11,496 nucleotides of DNA from Burkholderiaceae bacterium (GCA_019752915.1 JAIELO010000390.1:1-11496), one strand, 5' to 3'; shown: positions 1-7,548, counted from the stretch's first letter. A program made the numbers and translations. Notes: a model not told the origin generated them from the sequence alone.

Positions 1-624
1 CGTTTTATTCCGATCGCGGAAGAGTCCAACCTGATCGTCAGTCTGGGCGAATGGGTGCTGCAGCGTGCCTTCGCGATACTGGCCGGCTGGCACGGCACCG
101 AACTGGGCCACCTGCGACTGGCCGTGAATCTGTCAGCGCGCCAGTGCCACAGCCCGGCCCTGCTGCCCTATCTGGACGCTCTGCTGGCCGACAGTGGCAT
201 CGATCCGACCCGGCTGGAACTGGAGATTACCGAATCGGCGGCCATGCAGGATCCGGAACGCAGTCGCGCGCTGCTGGTGGAATTGCGCGCCCGCGGGATC
301 CGCGTGGCGATCGACGATTTCGGCACTGGCTATTCATCGCTCAGCTACCTGAAACTGTTCGAGATCGATCGCATCAAGATCGACCAGAGCTTCGTCAAGG
401 ATATCGAAACCGATCCCGATGATGCGGTGATCGTCGCCGCCACCATCGCGCTGGCCCATTCACTGGGGCTGGCGGTGGTCGGCGAAGGCGTGGAAACGGC
501 GGCGCAGCGCGACTTCCTGCGCGCCAAACAGTGCGACGAGGCGCAAGGCTATCTGTACGCGCGCCCGCTGCCGCTGGAGCAGTTCGTCGAACTGCTGAAT
601 ACCCGTTACGACGAAGCGGCCTAG
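1..624 (+). CDS. EAL-domain cyclic-di-GMP phosphodiesterase, 3' part (5' end outside window)
   Basis: C-terminal 207 codons of an EAL domain protein, read in frame from base 1 to the TAG at 622-624. EAL domains hydrolyse c-di-GMP to linear pGpG in the cytoplasm and so lower the level of this second messenger. Visible family motifs, by codon in the window: the metal-binding Asn of VNLSARQ (codon 43), the Glu of LEITES (75), the Asp pair of DDFGTG (105-106), the Lys of IKID (126), GEGVET (161-166) and the QGY segment (182-184). All look intact, so the enzyme is probably active. The EAL signature itself lies off the left edge, as would any GGDEF, PAS or membrane sensor part. The reading frame has no internal start that fits the domain, so this is a truncation by the window and not a short gene. 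It converges on the HD-GYP gene, with 48 bases between the stops. Confidence 0.93.
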   Translation, partial: RFIPIAEESNLIVSLGEWVLQRAFAILAGWHGTELGHLRLAVNLSARQCHSPALLPYLDALLADSGIDPTRLELEITESAAMQDPERSRALLVELRARGIRVAIDDFGTGYSSLSYLKLFEIDRIKIDQSFVKDIETDPDDAVIVAATIALAHSLGLAVVGEGVETAAQRDFLRAKQCDEAQGYLYARPLPLEQFVELLNTRYDEAA

Positions 625-645
625 GCAACGCGGGCGAATCTGGCG

Positions 646-664
646 GGTCGGGACCGCCCCGACC
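646..664. terminator. Stem-loop between convergent EAL and HD-GYP genes, possible bidirectional terminator
   Basis: Perfect 7-bp inverted repeat GGTCGGG / CCCGACC with a 5-base loop, in the 48-base gap between two convergent stop codons. The position suits a terminator used from both sides. Neither strand has a T tract after the stem, so intrinsic termination is not well supported. It is only a candidate. Confidence 0.35.
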
Positions 665-672
665 AGCGCCGC

Positions 673-2253
673 TCAGTCAGGCGTGTGACCGATTTCCGGA
701 TTCTGCTCGATCAGTTCGAGCAAGGCCGCCACCACTTCCGGATCGAACTGCTTACCGGCGCGCTCGGTGATGTAGGTCATCACTTCGGTATGTGGCCATG
801 GTTCCTTGTAGGGACGCTGGTGCAGCAAGGAGTCGAACACATCGACCACCGCCACAATCCGCGCCGAGAGGGGAATCGCATCGCCCTTTAACTGGTTCGG
901 ATAACCATTGCCATCGAAATGCTCGTGGTGGCCACCGGCAATCTCGGCGCCATAGGTCAGATAGCTGACGCCGTCGACCATGCTGGCGGCGCGCTCCAGA
1001 ATGGTCTTGCCGACCGCAGCATGGGTCTGCATCTGGCTGCGTTCATCGGGCGTATGCGGGCCCGGTTTGAGCAGAATGTGATCGGGGGTAGCGACCTTGC
1101 CGACATCGTGCAGGATGCTGGCCAGTCCTATCATGTCGAGGAATTGCGGCGTAATCAGGTGGGCATACACGCCGCGCTGATCGATCTGTTTGGCCAGCGC
1201 AGTCGACAGATTCTGCACCCGGCGCACGTGGCCACCGGTGCCGCTGTCGCGGAACTCGGCCAGATCGGCCAGTGCCACCACGGTCGCTTCCTGCGCCTTG
1301 CGCAACTGACCGAACATATACAGATTATCGAAGGCGGCAGCAATGCGCTGGCAGAACACTTCCAGCAGGTCGCGCTGGATCCCCGCCAGTGGCCACGGCG
1401 GCGTCACGGAGATCGCCACTTCGCGGTTTTCCTGGGTGTGGATGAACAGCACATTGGCCGGATGATCGAACTGGCTTTTCTTTTCTGCGAAGGCTTTGGC
1501 GATGGTCGGCCAGAGCGGATGCTCGTGCGGCATGCGCTCCTGCTCGCCCAGCGGCGAATAATTGCCGGTCGCCGCCACCACGGTGGTGGCACCGGTATCG
1601 CCCTGCATCAGACACAGCACGCCGTCGGCGCCCACATCCAGAATCGCACTGACCTGATTCAGCACGCCGGACGCGAACTCGCGCAGCGAATGAATCTGGT
1701 AGAGGTTGGTGGCGCCGGCCAGAATCTTGCCCAGCCCGATGCGGCTGCGCTCGAGCATGTTCAGGCTTTCGTAGGCGCGCAATGCCGAAATCACCGTGGT
1801 AAACAGCTTCTGGGTGGTCAGCTCGGTTTTGGCTTTGTAGTCGTTGATATCGTATTCGATGATCACGCGCTGTTCCGGCGCCTGACCCGGCTGGCCGGTG
1901 CGCAGCACTACCCGCACGATACCGTTGTTGAGTTCTTCGCGGATGCGGCGTGCCAGCAACAGCCCGGCATCATCGGTCTCCATCACCACATCGAGTAACA
2001 CCAGCGCGATGTCCGGCGTGGTGCGCAGAAATTCATAGGCTTCGCGCCCGCTGTAGGCGGAAAACAGTTCCAGCTCGCGTCCCTTGAACGAGACGTTACG
2101 CAGCGCCAGCCGGGTCACCGCATGCACATCGACATCATCGTCAACAATCAGCACCCGCCACAGCCGCTGCTCTGGCGATTCCTGTCCGGCGACGGGCACC
2201 TCGTCCTCATCCTCCTGAATCAGCCAGTTGTCGTCTGCGTTGGAATCGGTCAT
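673..2253 (-). CDS. Response regulator with REC, DUF3369 and HD-GYP domains (RpfG-like c-di-GMP phosphodiesterase)
   Basis: Predicted cytoplasmic two-component output protein of 526 residues that degrades c-di-GMP when its receiver is phosphorylated. Domains in order: an acidic N-terminal stretch; a receiver at about 33-160 with the acidic cluster D38-D40, phospho-acceptor D88 (in VLLDVVM), T118 and the Lys-containing DYKAKTEL segment; a DUF3369-type GAF-like region at about 165-315; and HD-GYP at about 320-520. The last shows LHDVGK (H382, D383), HHE (442-444) and GNGYP (GYP at 450-452), so the metal site looks complete. Two in-frame ATGs lie two codons apart (2259 and 2253). A GGAG directly abuts the first but sits 6 bases before the second, so I chose 2253. 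No histidine kinase is next to it, so its phosphodonor is unknown. It is divergent from the cheW-like gene and convergent with the EAL gene, putting two c-di-GMP-degrading enzymes side by side. Confidence 0.94.
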   Translation of the reverse strand: MTDSNADDNWLIQEDEDEVPVAGQESPEQRLWRVLIVDDDVDVHAVTRLALRNVSFKGRELELFSAYSGREAYEFLRTTPDIALVLLDVVMETDDAGLLLARRIREELNNGIVRVVLRTGQPGQAPEQRVIIEYDINDYKAKTELTTQKLFTTVISALRAYESLNMLERSRIGLGKILAGATNLYQIHSLREFASGVLNQVSAILDVGADGVLCLMQGDTGATTVVAATGNYSPLGEQERMPHEHPLWPTIAKAFAEKKSQFDHPANVLFIHTQENREVAISVTPPWPLAGIQRDLLEVFCQRIAAAFDNLYMFGQLRKAQEATVVALADLAEFRDSGTGGHVRRVQNLSTALAKQIDQRGVYAHLITPQFLDMIGLASILHDVGKVATPDHILLKPGPHTPDERSQMQTHAAVGKTILERAASMVDGVSYLTYGAEIAGGHHEHFDGNGYPNQLKGDAIPLSARIVAVVDVFDSLLHQRPYKEPWPHTEVMTYITERAGKQFDPEVVAALLELIEQNPEIGHTPD

Positions 2254-2285
2254 ACACATCTCCAGAGGTGGCGCGTTGTTGTTCT

Positions 2286-2314
2286 AGCATAAACAGATTC
2301 CCCCCCTATGACAA
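2286..2314 (-). promoter_or_regulatory. Probable sigma70 promoter of the HD-GYP gene with a G7 tract in its spacer
   Basis: Read on the minus strand: TTGTCA (-35, 5 of 6 consensus), a 17-base spacer, then TATGCT (-10, 4 of 6). Transcription would begin near 2279, leaving a leader of about 26 bases that carries the GGAG ribosome binding site at 2262-2265. Seven consecutive G lie inside the spacer (bases 2300-2306). No experimental start site is known to me. Confidence 0.5.
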
Positions 2315-2431
2315 CCCTTTTGCAAGCGCGGGCCGACTCTGATACGCTGCCGTTGTGGCGAGCGATGGTCAGCACCGCGACATCCTGCCTGACCGTGCGT
2401 TTCGGCCGTCAATATTTCAAGGAACATCATC

Positions 2432-2905
2432 ATGCAAGAAACAGCAAGCGATATCACCGGGCGCGAATTCCTCGCCTTCACGCTGGGCGCGGAAGAATAC
2501 GGTATCGACATTCTCAAGGTGCAGGAAATCCGCGGCTACGAGACCGTCACCCGCATCGCCAACGCACCGGCCTTTATCAAAGGTGTCATCAATCTGCGCG
2601 GCATCATCATTCCGGTGGTGGACATGCGCATCAAGTTCGAACTGGGCGAGCCGGTGTACGACCAGTTCACCGTGGTGATCATCCTCAATATCGGTGGCCG
2701 CGTGGTGGGGATGGTGGTCGATTCGGTGTCGGACGTGACCACGCTGATGCCGGAACAGTTGAAGCCAGCCCCGGATATGGGCACCGGCTTCAGTCACGAA
2801 TACATGATCGGTCTCGGCACCATCGATGAACGGATGCTGATTCTGGTCGATATCGACCGTCTGATGTCCAGCGAGGAAATGGGTCTGTCCGACGTCGAAG
2901 TCTGA
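2432..2905 (+). CDS. cheW: CheW-family chemotaxis coupling protein
   Basis: A 157-residue protein that is a single CheW domain, the usual length for the family. CheW links methyl-accepting chemoreceptors to the CheA kinase in the cytoplasmic signalling array. The sequence shows the N-terminal [21 protein letters not shown] strand-and-turn pattern (about residues 13-33), the hallmark [14 protein letters not shown] (53-66), the VGMVVDSV segment (92-99) and a C-terminal ILVDIDRL helix start (137-144). An AAGGA lies 8 bases before the ATG, which fixes the start. The gene stands alone with no cheA, cheY or receptor visible in the window, so it may be one of several paralogues or serve an array encoded elsewhere. 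It is divergent from the HD-GYP gene, with 178 bases between the two starts. I could not find a convincing promoter on its own strand. Confidence 0.93.
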   Translation: MQETASDITGREFLAFTLGAEEYGIDILKVQEIRGYETVTRIANAPAFIKGVINLRGIIIPVVDMRIKFELGEPVYDQFTVVIILNIGGRVVGMVVDSVSDVTTLMPEQLKPAPDMGTGFSHEYMIGLGTIDERMLILVDIDRLMSSEEMGLSDVEV

Positions 2906-2930
2906 GGCGCCCTAGTTGCTGATGGGCGCC
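2906..2930. terminator. Stem-loop at the tail-to-tail junction of cheW and the J-domain gene
   Basis: Perfect 7-bp inverted repeat GGCGCCC / GGGCGCC with an 11-base loop. It starts directly after the cheW TGA and covers the last codons of the convergent J-domain gene. Only 6 bases separate the two stop codons. There is no T tract on either side, so it is a candidate bidirectional terminator or RNA 3'-end stabiliser only. Confidence 0.38.
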
Positions 2931-3931
2931 GTCAGGGGCGGCGTGGCCGCCGCTGCCGTGCGGCTGGTGGCGGCACAGCCGCTACGATTCACGCCCGGAT
3001 TGAGGTTCTGGTAACGCACTTCATACTTGCCGTTGACCAGCTTATCGACCACCAGTTTGTCATGCGCCTGCACATAGGCGTAGCGCACATTCGAATGGCG
3101 CTCGGTATCGTAGATCTTGATGAACACGGCCGAGGCATTGGCGCCGTTATCGAGTAATAACTGCAGATCATCGCCCCGGTTAGCGACCGGGAAACCGGCC
3201 ATGTAGCCGGACTGGTCAGGCCACGGCTCGCCATTCGGCGCTACCAGTGCCTGCGGCTCCGCTTCGCATTCCGGCGCCGCATTCGGCAGCATCACCTGCG
3301 ACAGCGACTGCACCCGGATCGGTGCCGGACTAGTCTGGGTGGCATTGCTGGCTTCGGGATAATACGGCTGGGTTGCGGCCCAGGCTTCGCGCAACTCCGC
3401 CTTGGGGTCGCGCGGCGGCGTGCGCACCGGCGCAACGCGGCTGGTGCTCTCGCTCTTGCTGCCCCACGCCGCTGCCAGCGCGCTCGATAGCAGATGCGGC
3501 TCGTTGACCATGGTTACCCCGGCCACCCAGCCCAGTACCAGACTGGCGGCCAGACCTCCCCACCACTTCCAGGCGCCGCGCCGGTAAGGACGCGGGCTAT
3601 CGTCGACCGGCTCAGGCCCCCAGGCACGCTCCGGCGCATCGTGTCGCGCACGCTCGCCACCACGCTGATCTTCGTTACGGGTGCTTTCGAGCCACTCGAT
3701 TTCCCACTCTTCGGCAGCGATCCACTCGTCATGTTCCTTGCGGCGCTGCGGGTCGGACAGGGTGTTGTAGGCACCGTTCAGAATCGCCATGATGCGCGCA
3801 GCCTTCTCGTCACCCGGATTCTTATCAGGGTGGTATTTCTGACTGAGCGCCTTGTAGGCAGCACGTATGACTTCCTGCGGCGCCATGCGGGACACCTTCA
3901 GATTGTCATAATGTGTGTGTATCTTTGCCAT
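2912..3931 (-). CDS. Membrane-anchored J-domain (DnaJ-like) protein with periplasmic C-terminal domain
   Basis: A 339-residue protein. Residues about 6-70 form a J domain, the module that binds DnaK-type Hsp70 and stimulates its ATPase. The HPD motif is intact at 34-36, within QKYHPDKNPG. No Gly/Phe linker, zinc-finger or CTD of classical DnaJ follows. Instead there is a charged stretch, then one hydrophobic segment at about 122-142 preceded by RRGAWK. By the positive-inside rule this puts the J domain in the cytoplasm and the rest in the periplasm. A Pro/Ala-rich linker (about 160-235) leads to a compact domain at about 236-313 (SGYMAGFPVAN, then FIKIYDT, then GKYEVRYQNL). I recall similar C-terminal segments in uncharacterised proteobacterial proteins but cannot name a family. 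Two cysteines (C222 and C319) lie on the predicted periplasmic side. The ATG start is directly upstream of the J domain, with only a weak GGAA before it. A role as co-chaperone at the inner membrane is inference. Confidence 0.88.
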   Translation of the reverse strand: MAKIHTHYDNLKVSRMAPQEVIRAAYKALSQKYHPDKNPGDEKAARIMAILNGAYNTLSDPQRRKEHDEWIAAEEWEIEWLESTRNEDQRGGERARHDAPERAWGPEPVDDSPRPYRRGAWKWWGGLAASLVLGWVAGVTMVNEPHLLSSALAAAWGSKSESTSRVAPVRTPPRDPKAELREAWAATQPYYPEASNATQTSPAPIRVQSLSQVMLPNAAPECEAEPQALVAPNGEPWPDQSGYMAGFPVANRGDDLQLLLDNGANASAVFIKIYDTERHSNVRYAYVQAHDKLVVDKLVNGKYEVRYQNLNPGVNRSGCAATSRTAAAATPPLTAPISN

Positions 3932-3980
3932 CGTTCCGATTATTCACTACCCGTTGTGACCGCTTTTGCCCGCTGATGCC

Positions 3981-4017
3981 CGGCTATCCGCCGAGCGCGC
4001 GTCCTTCATGATAGCCG
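3981..4017. repeat. 8-bp inverted repeat in the gap between the methyltransferase and J-domain genes
   Basis: CGGCTATC at 3981-3988 and GATAGCCG at 4010-4017 are exact reverse complements around a 21-base GC-rich loop. It lies in the 156-base gap between the methyltransferase stop (4088) and the J-domain start (3931), both on the minus strand. It could end the methyltransferase message, although no T tract follows, or be an operator for the J-domain gene. The remainder of the gap shows no gene or clear promoter. Confidence 0.4.
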
Positions 4018-4087
4018 ATCTGGCGTGCTGCAACCCAGTGATCTGGCATGGAATCGCCTTGCTATTCTCGCCACTGTGCTTTTCCGT

Positions 4088-5239
4088 CTACAGCCGGTGG
4101 CTGCGGTCGTGGGCGCTGATGGCGTCCGGCAGCGTGACGCCGTGGCCAATCACCAGCACTTTGAACAGTTCCCCCATTTCCGCCGGCGACAGCAACTTCT
4201 GCAGCGCGCGCGCCTGCGGCAGATAACGCAGGCTGTCGGCCGGGTCGGTACGCAACAGCAGTTCGCTGGCACCGGCACCGATCAGGAAGCCGGCTTGATT
4301 CAGATACCCCAGCACCTCGGCACCGGCGTCCTGCGCGGCCAGCGCCATGGCGGTAAAATCGACGTGCGCGGTGATGTCCTGCAGGCCCGGGTAATAGAAC
4401 GGGTCAGGATGGGCGTGGTGGCGGTAATGACACATCAGGGTACCGGTTGCACGCTGCTCGAAATAGTATTCGTGACCGGGGAAACCGTAATCGAACAGCA
4501 GCGCCGCAGCGCCACGGCCACTGGTGAGCATACGGCTCAGGGTATCCATGAAGGCGCAGGCCACGCTGTGCACTTCCGTCACATAGCCGACCGGCAGACT
4601 GGCGTGTTCGGGAATCTGGCTGGCGATCTGGGCCAGCAAGGCGGCGCTGGCCGGCACCGGCAGATAATCGAAGCGGCCCTCGTGTACCGTCACCTGCAGC
4701 TCCTGCCAGCCTTCCGGATGGCGGATCACCAGTTGCACCGGCATCGCATCGAGCACCTCGTTACCGATCACCACCCCGTCAAACGCGGATGGCAGGGCAT
4801 CGAGCCACTCGACCTGCGGGAAGTCGCGCAAGGCCTGCTGCTGGCGCTCGCGCAGTTCGCCGGACAGTTCCACGATCACATAGCGCTCGACGGCCACGCC
4901 CAGCAGCGCCATCTCGCTGAGGATGTCGAAGGCCAGCTTGCCGGTGCCGGCGCCGAATTCGAGGATCTGTGGCGCGGTTTGGGCGATAATAGCGGCTGCC
5001 GCCTGCGCCAGCGCCGCACCAAACAGGGGCGTCAACTCGGGGGCCGTTGTAAAATCGCCCGCTGCGCCCAGTTTCGCCGAGCCGCCACTGTAGTAACCAA
5101 GGCCGGGAGCGTACAACGCCAGCTCCATATAGCGGGAAAACGGGATCGCACCGTGCTGCGCCGCGATTTCGGCCGCAATCAGCTGCTGCAGGGCGTGGGA
5201 CGCGGCCAGCGCGTCAGGAGTAGGGACAGGTAGAGACAT
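4088..5239 (-). CDS. MidA/NDUFAF7-type class I SAM-dependent methyltransferase
   Basis: A 383-residue predicted SAM-dependent methyltransferase of the COG1565 family. Its mitochondrial member NDUFAF7 methylates an arginine of the complex I subunit NDUFS2. The bacterial substrate is, to my knowledge, not settled. Characteristic segments are visible: FSRYMELALYAPGLGYY (34-50), GDFTTAPEL (61-69), the SAM-binding ILEFGAGTGKLA (92-103) and GNEVLDAMPV (159-168). Length matches the family. The reading frame stays open up to 5359, but the extra N-terminal 40 residues are low-complexity and unlike the family. I chose the ATG at 5239; another at 5248 is equally possible, and neither has a clear Shine-Dalgarno sequence. 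It is divergent from the pteridine reductase gene, with a 93-base gap. Confidence 0.88.
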   Translation of the reverse strand: MSLPVPTPDALAASHALQQLIAAEIAAQHGAIPFSRYMELALYAPGLGYYSGGSAKLGAAGDFTTAPELTPLFGAALAQAAAAIIAQTAPQILEFGAGTGKLAFDILSEMALLGVAVERYVIVELSGELRERQQQALRDFPQVEWLDALPSAFDGVVIGNEVLDAMPVQLVIRHPEGWQELQVTVHEGRFDYLPVPASAALLAQIASQIPEHASLPVGYVTEVHSVACAFMDTLSRMLTSGRGAAALLFDYGFPGHEYYFEQRATGTLMCHYRHHAHPDPFYYPGLQDITAHVDFTAMALAAQDAGAEVLGYLNQAGFLIGAGASELLLRTDPADSLRYLPQARALQKLLSPAEMGELFKVLVIGHGVTLPDAISAHDRSHRL

Positions 5240-5332
5240 AGGCGGCATTGTAACGAATCGGCAGGCCGCAGCGCCATTTTGCGACGCGCAAGCACGCATA
5301 TCAGCACCAGCACTTGGAGCAAGAGGGAGCAT

Positions 5333-6154
5333 ATGAGCACCAGCAGCAGTACAGAACATCTAACGGCCGCCGACGCGGCTGCGGCGCCCGCCCCTGCGGT
5401 GGCGCCGGTGGCACTCGTGACGGGTGCCGGGCGTCGCATCGGCCGGGCGATTGCGCTCGCGCTGGCGCACGCTGGCTGGGATATCGCCGTGCATTACCGC
5501 AGCTCGGCCGGCGAAGCGCAACAGCTGGTGGACGAAATTATGGCGCTGGGACGACGCGCCGTCGCCCTGCAGGCCGATCTGGCCGATGCAGCAGCAGTGC
5601 GCCAGCTGGTACCGGCCACGCTGGCAGCGCTGGGTAGCCTGCGCTGCGTGGTGAATAATGCCTCGCTGTTCGAATACGATAGCGCGGCCGATTTCTCGGT
5701 CGCCATGCTGGACGCCCACATGCACGCCAATCTGGCCGCACCGATTCTGCTGGCGCAAGCCCTGCACGGCGTGACGCCGGCCGGCCAGCAAGGGGTGGTG
5801 ATCAACCTGCTGGACCAGAAACTGTACAATCTCAATCCCGATTTTCTGTCCTACACCCTGTCCAAAGCGGCGTTGCACACCGCCACCACCATGCTGGCGC
5901 AGCAGCTCGCGCCCACTGTGCGGGTGGTCGGCGTGGCGCCCGGGATCACCATGGTGTCGGGCGACCAGACCGAAGCCGGGTTCGCGCAAGCGCACCGGCA
6001 AACCCCGCTGGGACGCTCCAGCACCCCGCAAGATATCGCCGACAGCGTGGTCTACGCTGCCACGGCACGCGCCATGACCGGCACCACCTTGCTGGTCGAT
6101 GGTGGCCAGCATCTGATGCCCTTGCCACGTGACGTGATGTTTCTGGCGCAGTAA
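5333..6154 (+). CDS. FolM/PTR1-like short-chain dehydrogenase (pteridine reductase)
   Basis: A 273-residue NADPH-dependent oxidoreductase of the short-chain dehydrogenase family. Rossmann motif TGAGRRIG (30-37) matches the TGxxRRxG form of FolM and pteridine reductases, with Arg residues favouring NADPH. NNAS (108-111) and YTLSK (Y174, K178) follow. The usual catalytic Ser, 13 residues before the Tyr, is replaced by Asp (D161 in LLDQK), which is the diagnostic change in PTR1 and FolM. These enzymes reduce dihydromonapterin, dihydrobiopterin or dihydrofolate. VAPG (201-204) and LLVDGGQ (253-259) are also typical. The start at 5333 has GAGG 6 bases upstream; the frame extends back to 5279 without support. 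The first about 24 residues are an Ala/Ser-rich extension. It is followed 39 bases later by folB, which strengthens a pterin role. Whether the substrate is monapterin or folate cannot be told from sequence. Confidence 0.87.
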   Translation: MSTSSSTEHLTAADAAAAPAPAVAPVALVTGAGRRIGRAIALALAHAGWDIAVHYRSSAGEAQQLVDEIMALGRRAVALQADLADAAAVRQLVPATLAALGSLRCVVNNASLFEYDSAADFSVAMLDAHMHANLAAPILLAQALHGVTPAGQQGVVINLLDQKLYNLNPDFLSYTLSKAALHTATTMLAQQLAPTVRVVGVAPGITMVSGDQTEAGFAQAHRQTPLGRSSTPQDIADSVVYAATARAMTGTTLLVDGGQHLMPLPRDVMFLAQ

Positions 6155-6164
6155 GCGCTAACCG

Positions 6165-6170
6165 TATAAT
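6165..6170 (+). promoter_or_regulatory. Exact TATAAT box upstream of folB
   Basis: A perfect -10 hexamer lies 23 bases before the folB ATG, in the 39-base gap after the pteridine reductase gene. A start about 7 bases downstream would give a leader of roughly 17 bases that still contains the GAAGG ribosome binding site. No good -35 lies 16-18 bases upstream (the best is TTCTGG). It may allow folB-ttcA to be transcribed apart from the reductase, or may be chance. Confidence 0.33.
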
Positions 6171-6193
6171 TTGAACGAAAGAAGGTATTCCCC

Positions 6194-6592
6194 ATGCTGT
6201 CCGCCCTGTATCACCCGCAACTGAGCGACTGCCGTCGTCTATTCCTGCGCAACTATGAAGTGCTGATTAACATCGGCGTCTACGAATTCGAGAAAAAAGG
6301 CGAACAGCGCCTGCACATCAACGTCGACCTGTATATCCCGCTGGCGGTCTCCACGCCGAGCAACGACCAGCTCGAAGAAGTGGTGGATTACGACTTCATG
6401 CGCGACACCATCGCCAAGCTGATGTCGCGCGGCCATATCCAGCTGCAGGAAAGCCTGTGCGACGACATCGTCAAAGCCATGCTGGCGCATCCGAGCGTGC
6501 GCGCAGCACGGGTCTCGACCATGAAGCCGGACGTCTATCCCGATTGCGAAGGCGTGGGCGTGGAGGTCTTCAGCATCAAGGAATCGGCATGA
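6194..6592 (+). CDS. folB: Dihydroneopterin aldolase
   Basis: A 132-residue enzyme of folate synthesis that cleaves 7,8-dihydroneopterin to 6-hydroxymethyl-7,8-dihydropterin and glycolaldehyde in the cytoplasm. FolB-family features are visible: [12 protein letters not shown] (27-38), whose Glu (E33) aligns by eye with catalytic Glu22 of E. coli FolB; the INVDLY strand (42-47); [11 protein letters not shown] (63-73) with the substrate-pocket Tyr; [10 protein letters not shown] (88-97); and STMKPD (108-113), whose Lys (K111) corresponds to the catalytic Lys. An extension of about 12 residues precedes the usual start. GAAGG lies 8 bases before the ATG. Its TGA overlaps the ttcA ATG in an ATGA junction, indicating translational coupling. 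The related epimerase FolX is an alternative, but the family and the neighbouring pterin reductase fit FolB or a bifunctional enzyme. Confidence 0.9.
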   Translation: MLSALYHPQLSDCRRLFLRNYEVLINIGVYEFEKKGEQRLHINVDLYIPLAVSTPSNDQLEEVVDYDFMRDTIAKLMSRGHIQLQESLCDDIVKAMLAHPSVRAARVSTMKPDVYPDCEGVGVEVFSIKESA

Positions 6593-7533
6593 ACGTCGTC
6601 AGTGACAACGCCCAGCGCCCTACCAGCAGCAGCGGCAGCGGCGGTAAATCGGCCGAGAAAATCGCGCTGGAAAACAACAAGCTGCACAAACGTCTGTGCC
6701 GGCTGGTCGGGCAGGCGATCGGCGACTTCAACATGATTGAAGACGGCGACAAGGTGATGGTCTGCCTGTCCGGCGGCAAGGACAGCTACGCCCTGCTCGA
6801 TCTGCTGCTGACGCTGCGCGAGCGCGCGCCGATCCACTTCGACATCGTGGCGGTGAATCTGGACCAGAAACAGCCGGGCTTTCCGGAAGATGTGCTGCCG
6901 GCCTATCTGGAGCAGCTGGGCGTGCCCTACCACATCGAAAATCAGGACACTTACAGCATCGTCAAGCGCCTGATCCCGGAAGGTAAGACCACCTGCTCGC
7001 TGTGCTCGCGCCTGCGTCGCGGGATTCTGTACCGCGTCGCCGATGAACTGGGCTGCAACAAGATCGCACTCGGTCACCATCGCGACGATATTCTGGAAAC
7101 CTTCTTCCTGAATATGTTCTTCGGCGGGAAGCTGAAAGGCATGCCGGCCAAGCTGGTGTCCGACGATGGCAAGCACATGGTGATCCGCCCGATGGCGTAT
7201 GTGAAGGAAGAAGACACCGAGCGCTATGCCGAAGTCAAAAACTTCCCCATCATCCCGTGCAATCTGTGCGGCTCGCAGGAAAACCTGCAGCGCAAGCATA
7301 TCAAGGCCATGCTGCGCGAGTGGGAGAAGAAGCATCCGGGCCGGGTGGAAAACATCTACTCGTCGCTGTCGACGGTGGTGCCGTCGCACCTGATGGATCG
7401 TCAGCTGTTTAACTTTACCGATCTGCAGATGGATGGCGTGGCTAATCCGCTCGGCGATATCGCATTCGACGAAGAGCCTTGCGCGACGCCGAGCAGCGTC
7501 CCCGGCGTGATTGCACTGCAACGCGATCTGTAA
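6589..7533 (+). CDS. ttcA: tRNA 2-thiocytidine(32) synthetase TtcA
   Basis: A 314-residue ATP-dependent enzyme that thiolates cytidine 32 in a subset of tRNAs, using an iron-sulfur cluster and sulfur delivered by a cysteine desulfurase. The PP-loop SGGKDS lies at 61-66. The two CxxC motifs that hold the cluster are intact: CSLC (136-139) and CNLC (224-227). LGHHRDD (161-167) and the [17 protein letters not shown] region (254-270) are also typical of TtcA, as opposed to the related TilS and TtuA. Residues 1-22 are a Ser/Gly-rich extension before the conserved part. The ATG overlaps the folB stop by 4 bases; the open frame extends upstream inside folB, but only this start suits the family. The pairing with folB probably reflects operon organisation and not shared chemistry. 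Confidence 0.95.
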   Translation: MNVVSDNAQRPTSSSGSGGKSAEKIALENNKLHKRLCRLVGQAIGDFNMIEDGDKVMVCLSGGKDSYALLDLLLTLRERAPIHFDIVAVNLDQKQPGFPEDVLPAYLEQLGVPYHIENQDTYSIVKRLIPEGKTTCSLCSRLRRGILYRVADELGCNKIALGHHRDDILETFFLNMFFGGKLKGMPAKLVSDDGKHMVIRPMAYVKEEDTERYAEVKNFPIIPCNLCGSQENLQRKHIKAMLREWEKKHPGRVENIYSSLSTVVPSHLMDRQLFNFTDLQMDGVANPLGDIAFDEEPCATPSSVPGVIALQRDL

Positions 7534-7548
7534 CGCGCTCTGTCAATG

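Noticed and set aside
919..1998. Open frame of 359 codons antisense to the HD-GYP gene
   Set aside because: Same shadow effect: low-information His/Gln/Gly-rich translation opposite clear REC and HD-GYP motifs.
2320..2346. Possible sigma70 promoter for cheW (TTGCAA and GATACG)
   Set aside because: The spacer is only 15 bases and the -10 matches 3 of 6; too weak to report.
2386..2412. Possible sigma28 (flagellar) promoter for cheW, with GCCGTCAA resembling GCCGATAA
   Set aside because: The -10-like part matches 6 of 8, but the -35 position reads TGCC instead of TAAA, and the start would fall almost on the ribosome binding site.
4025..5233. Open frame of 402 codons antisense to the MidA-type methyltransferase
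   Set aside because: No family features or credible start; the opposite strand carries the full set of methyltransferase motifs.
5240..5332. Divergent promoters between the methyltransferase and the pteridine reductase, and a small TTGCG-ACG-CGCAA palindrome at 5279-5291
   Set aside because: No pair of hexamers with acceptable spacing on either strand; the palindrome is short and could be chance.
5240..5359. Longer N-terminus for the methyltransferase, starting at 5359
   Set aside because: It would overlap the reductase ribosome binding site and start, has low-complexity sequence, and exceeds the family's usual length.
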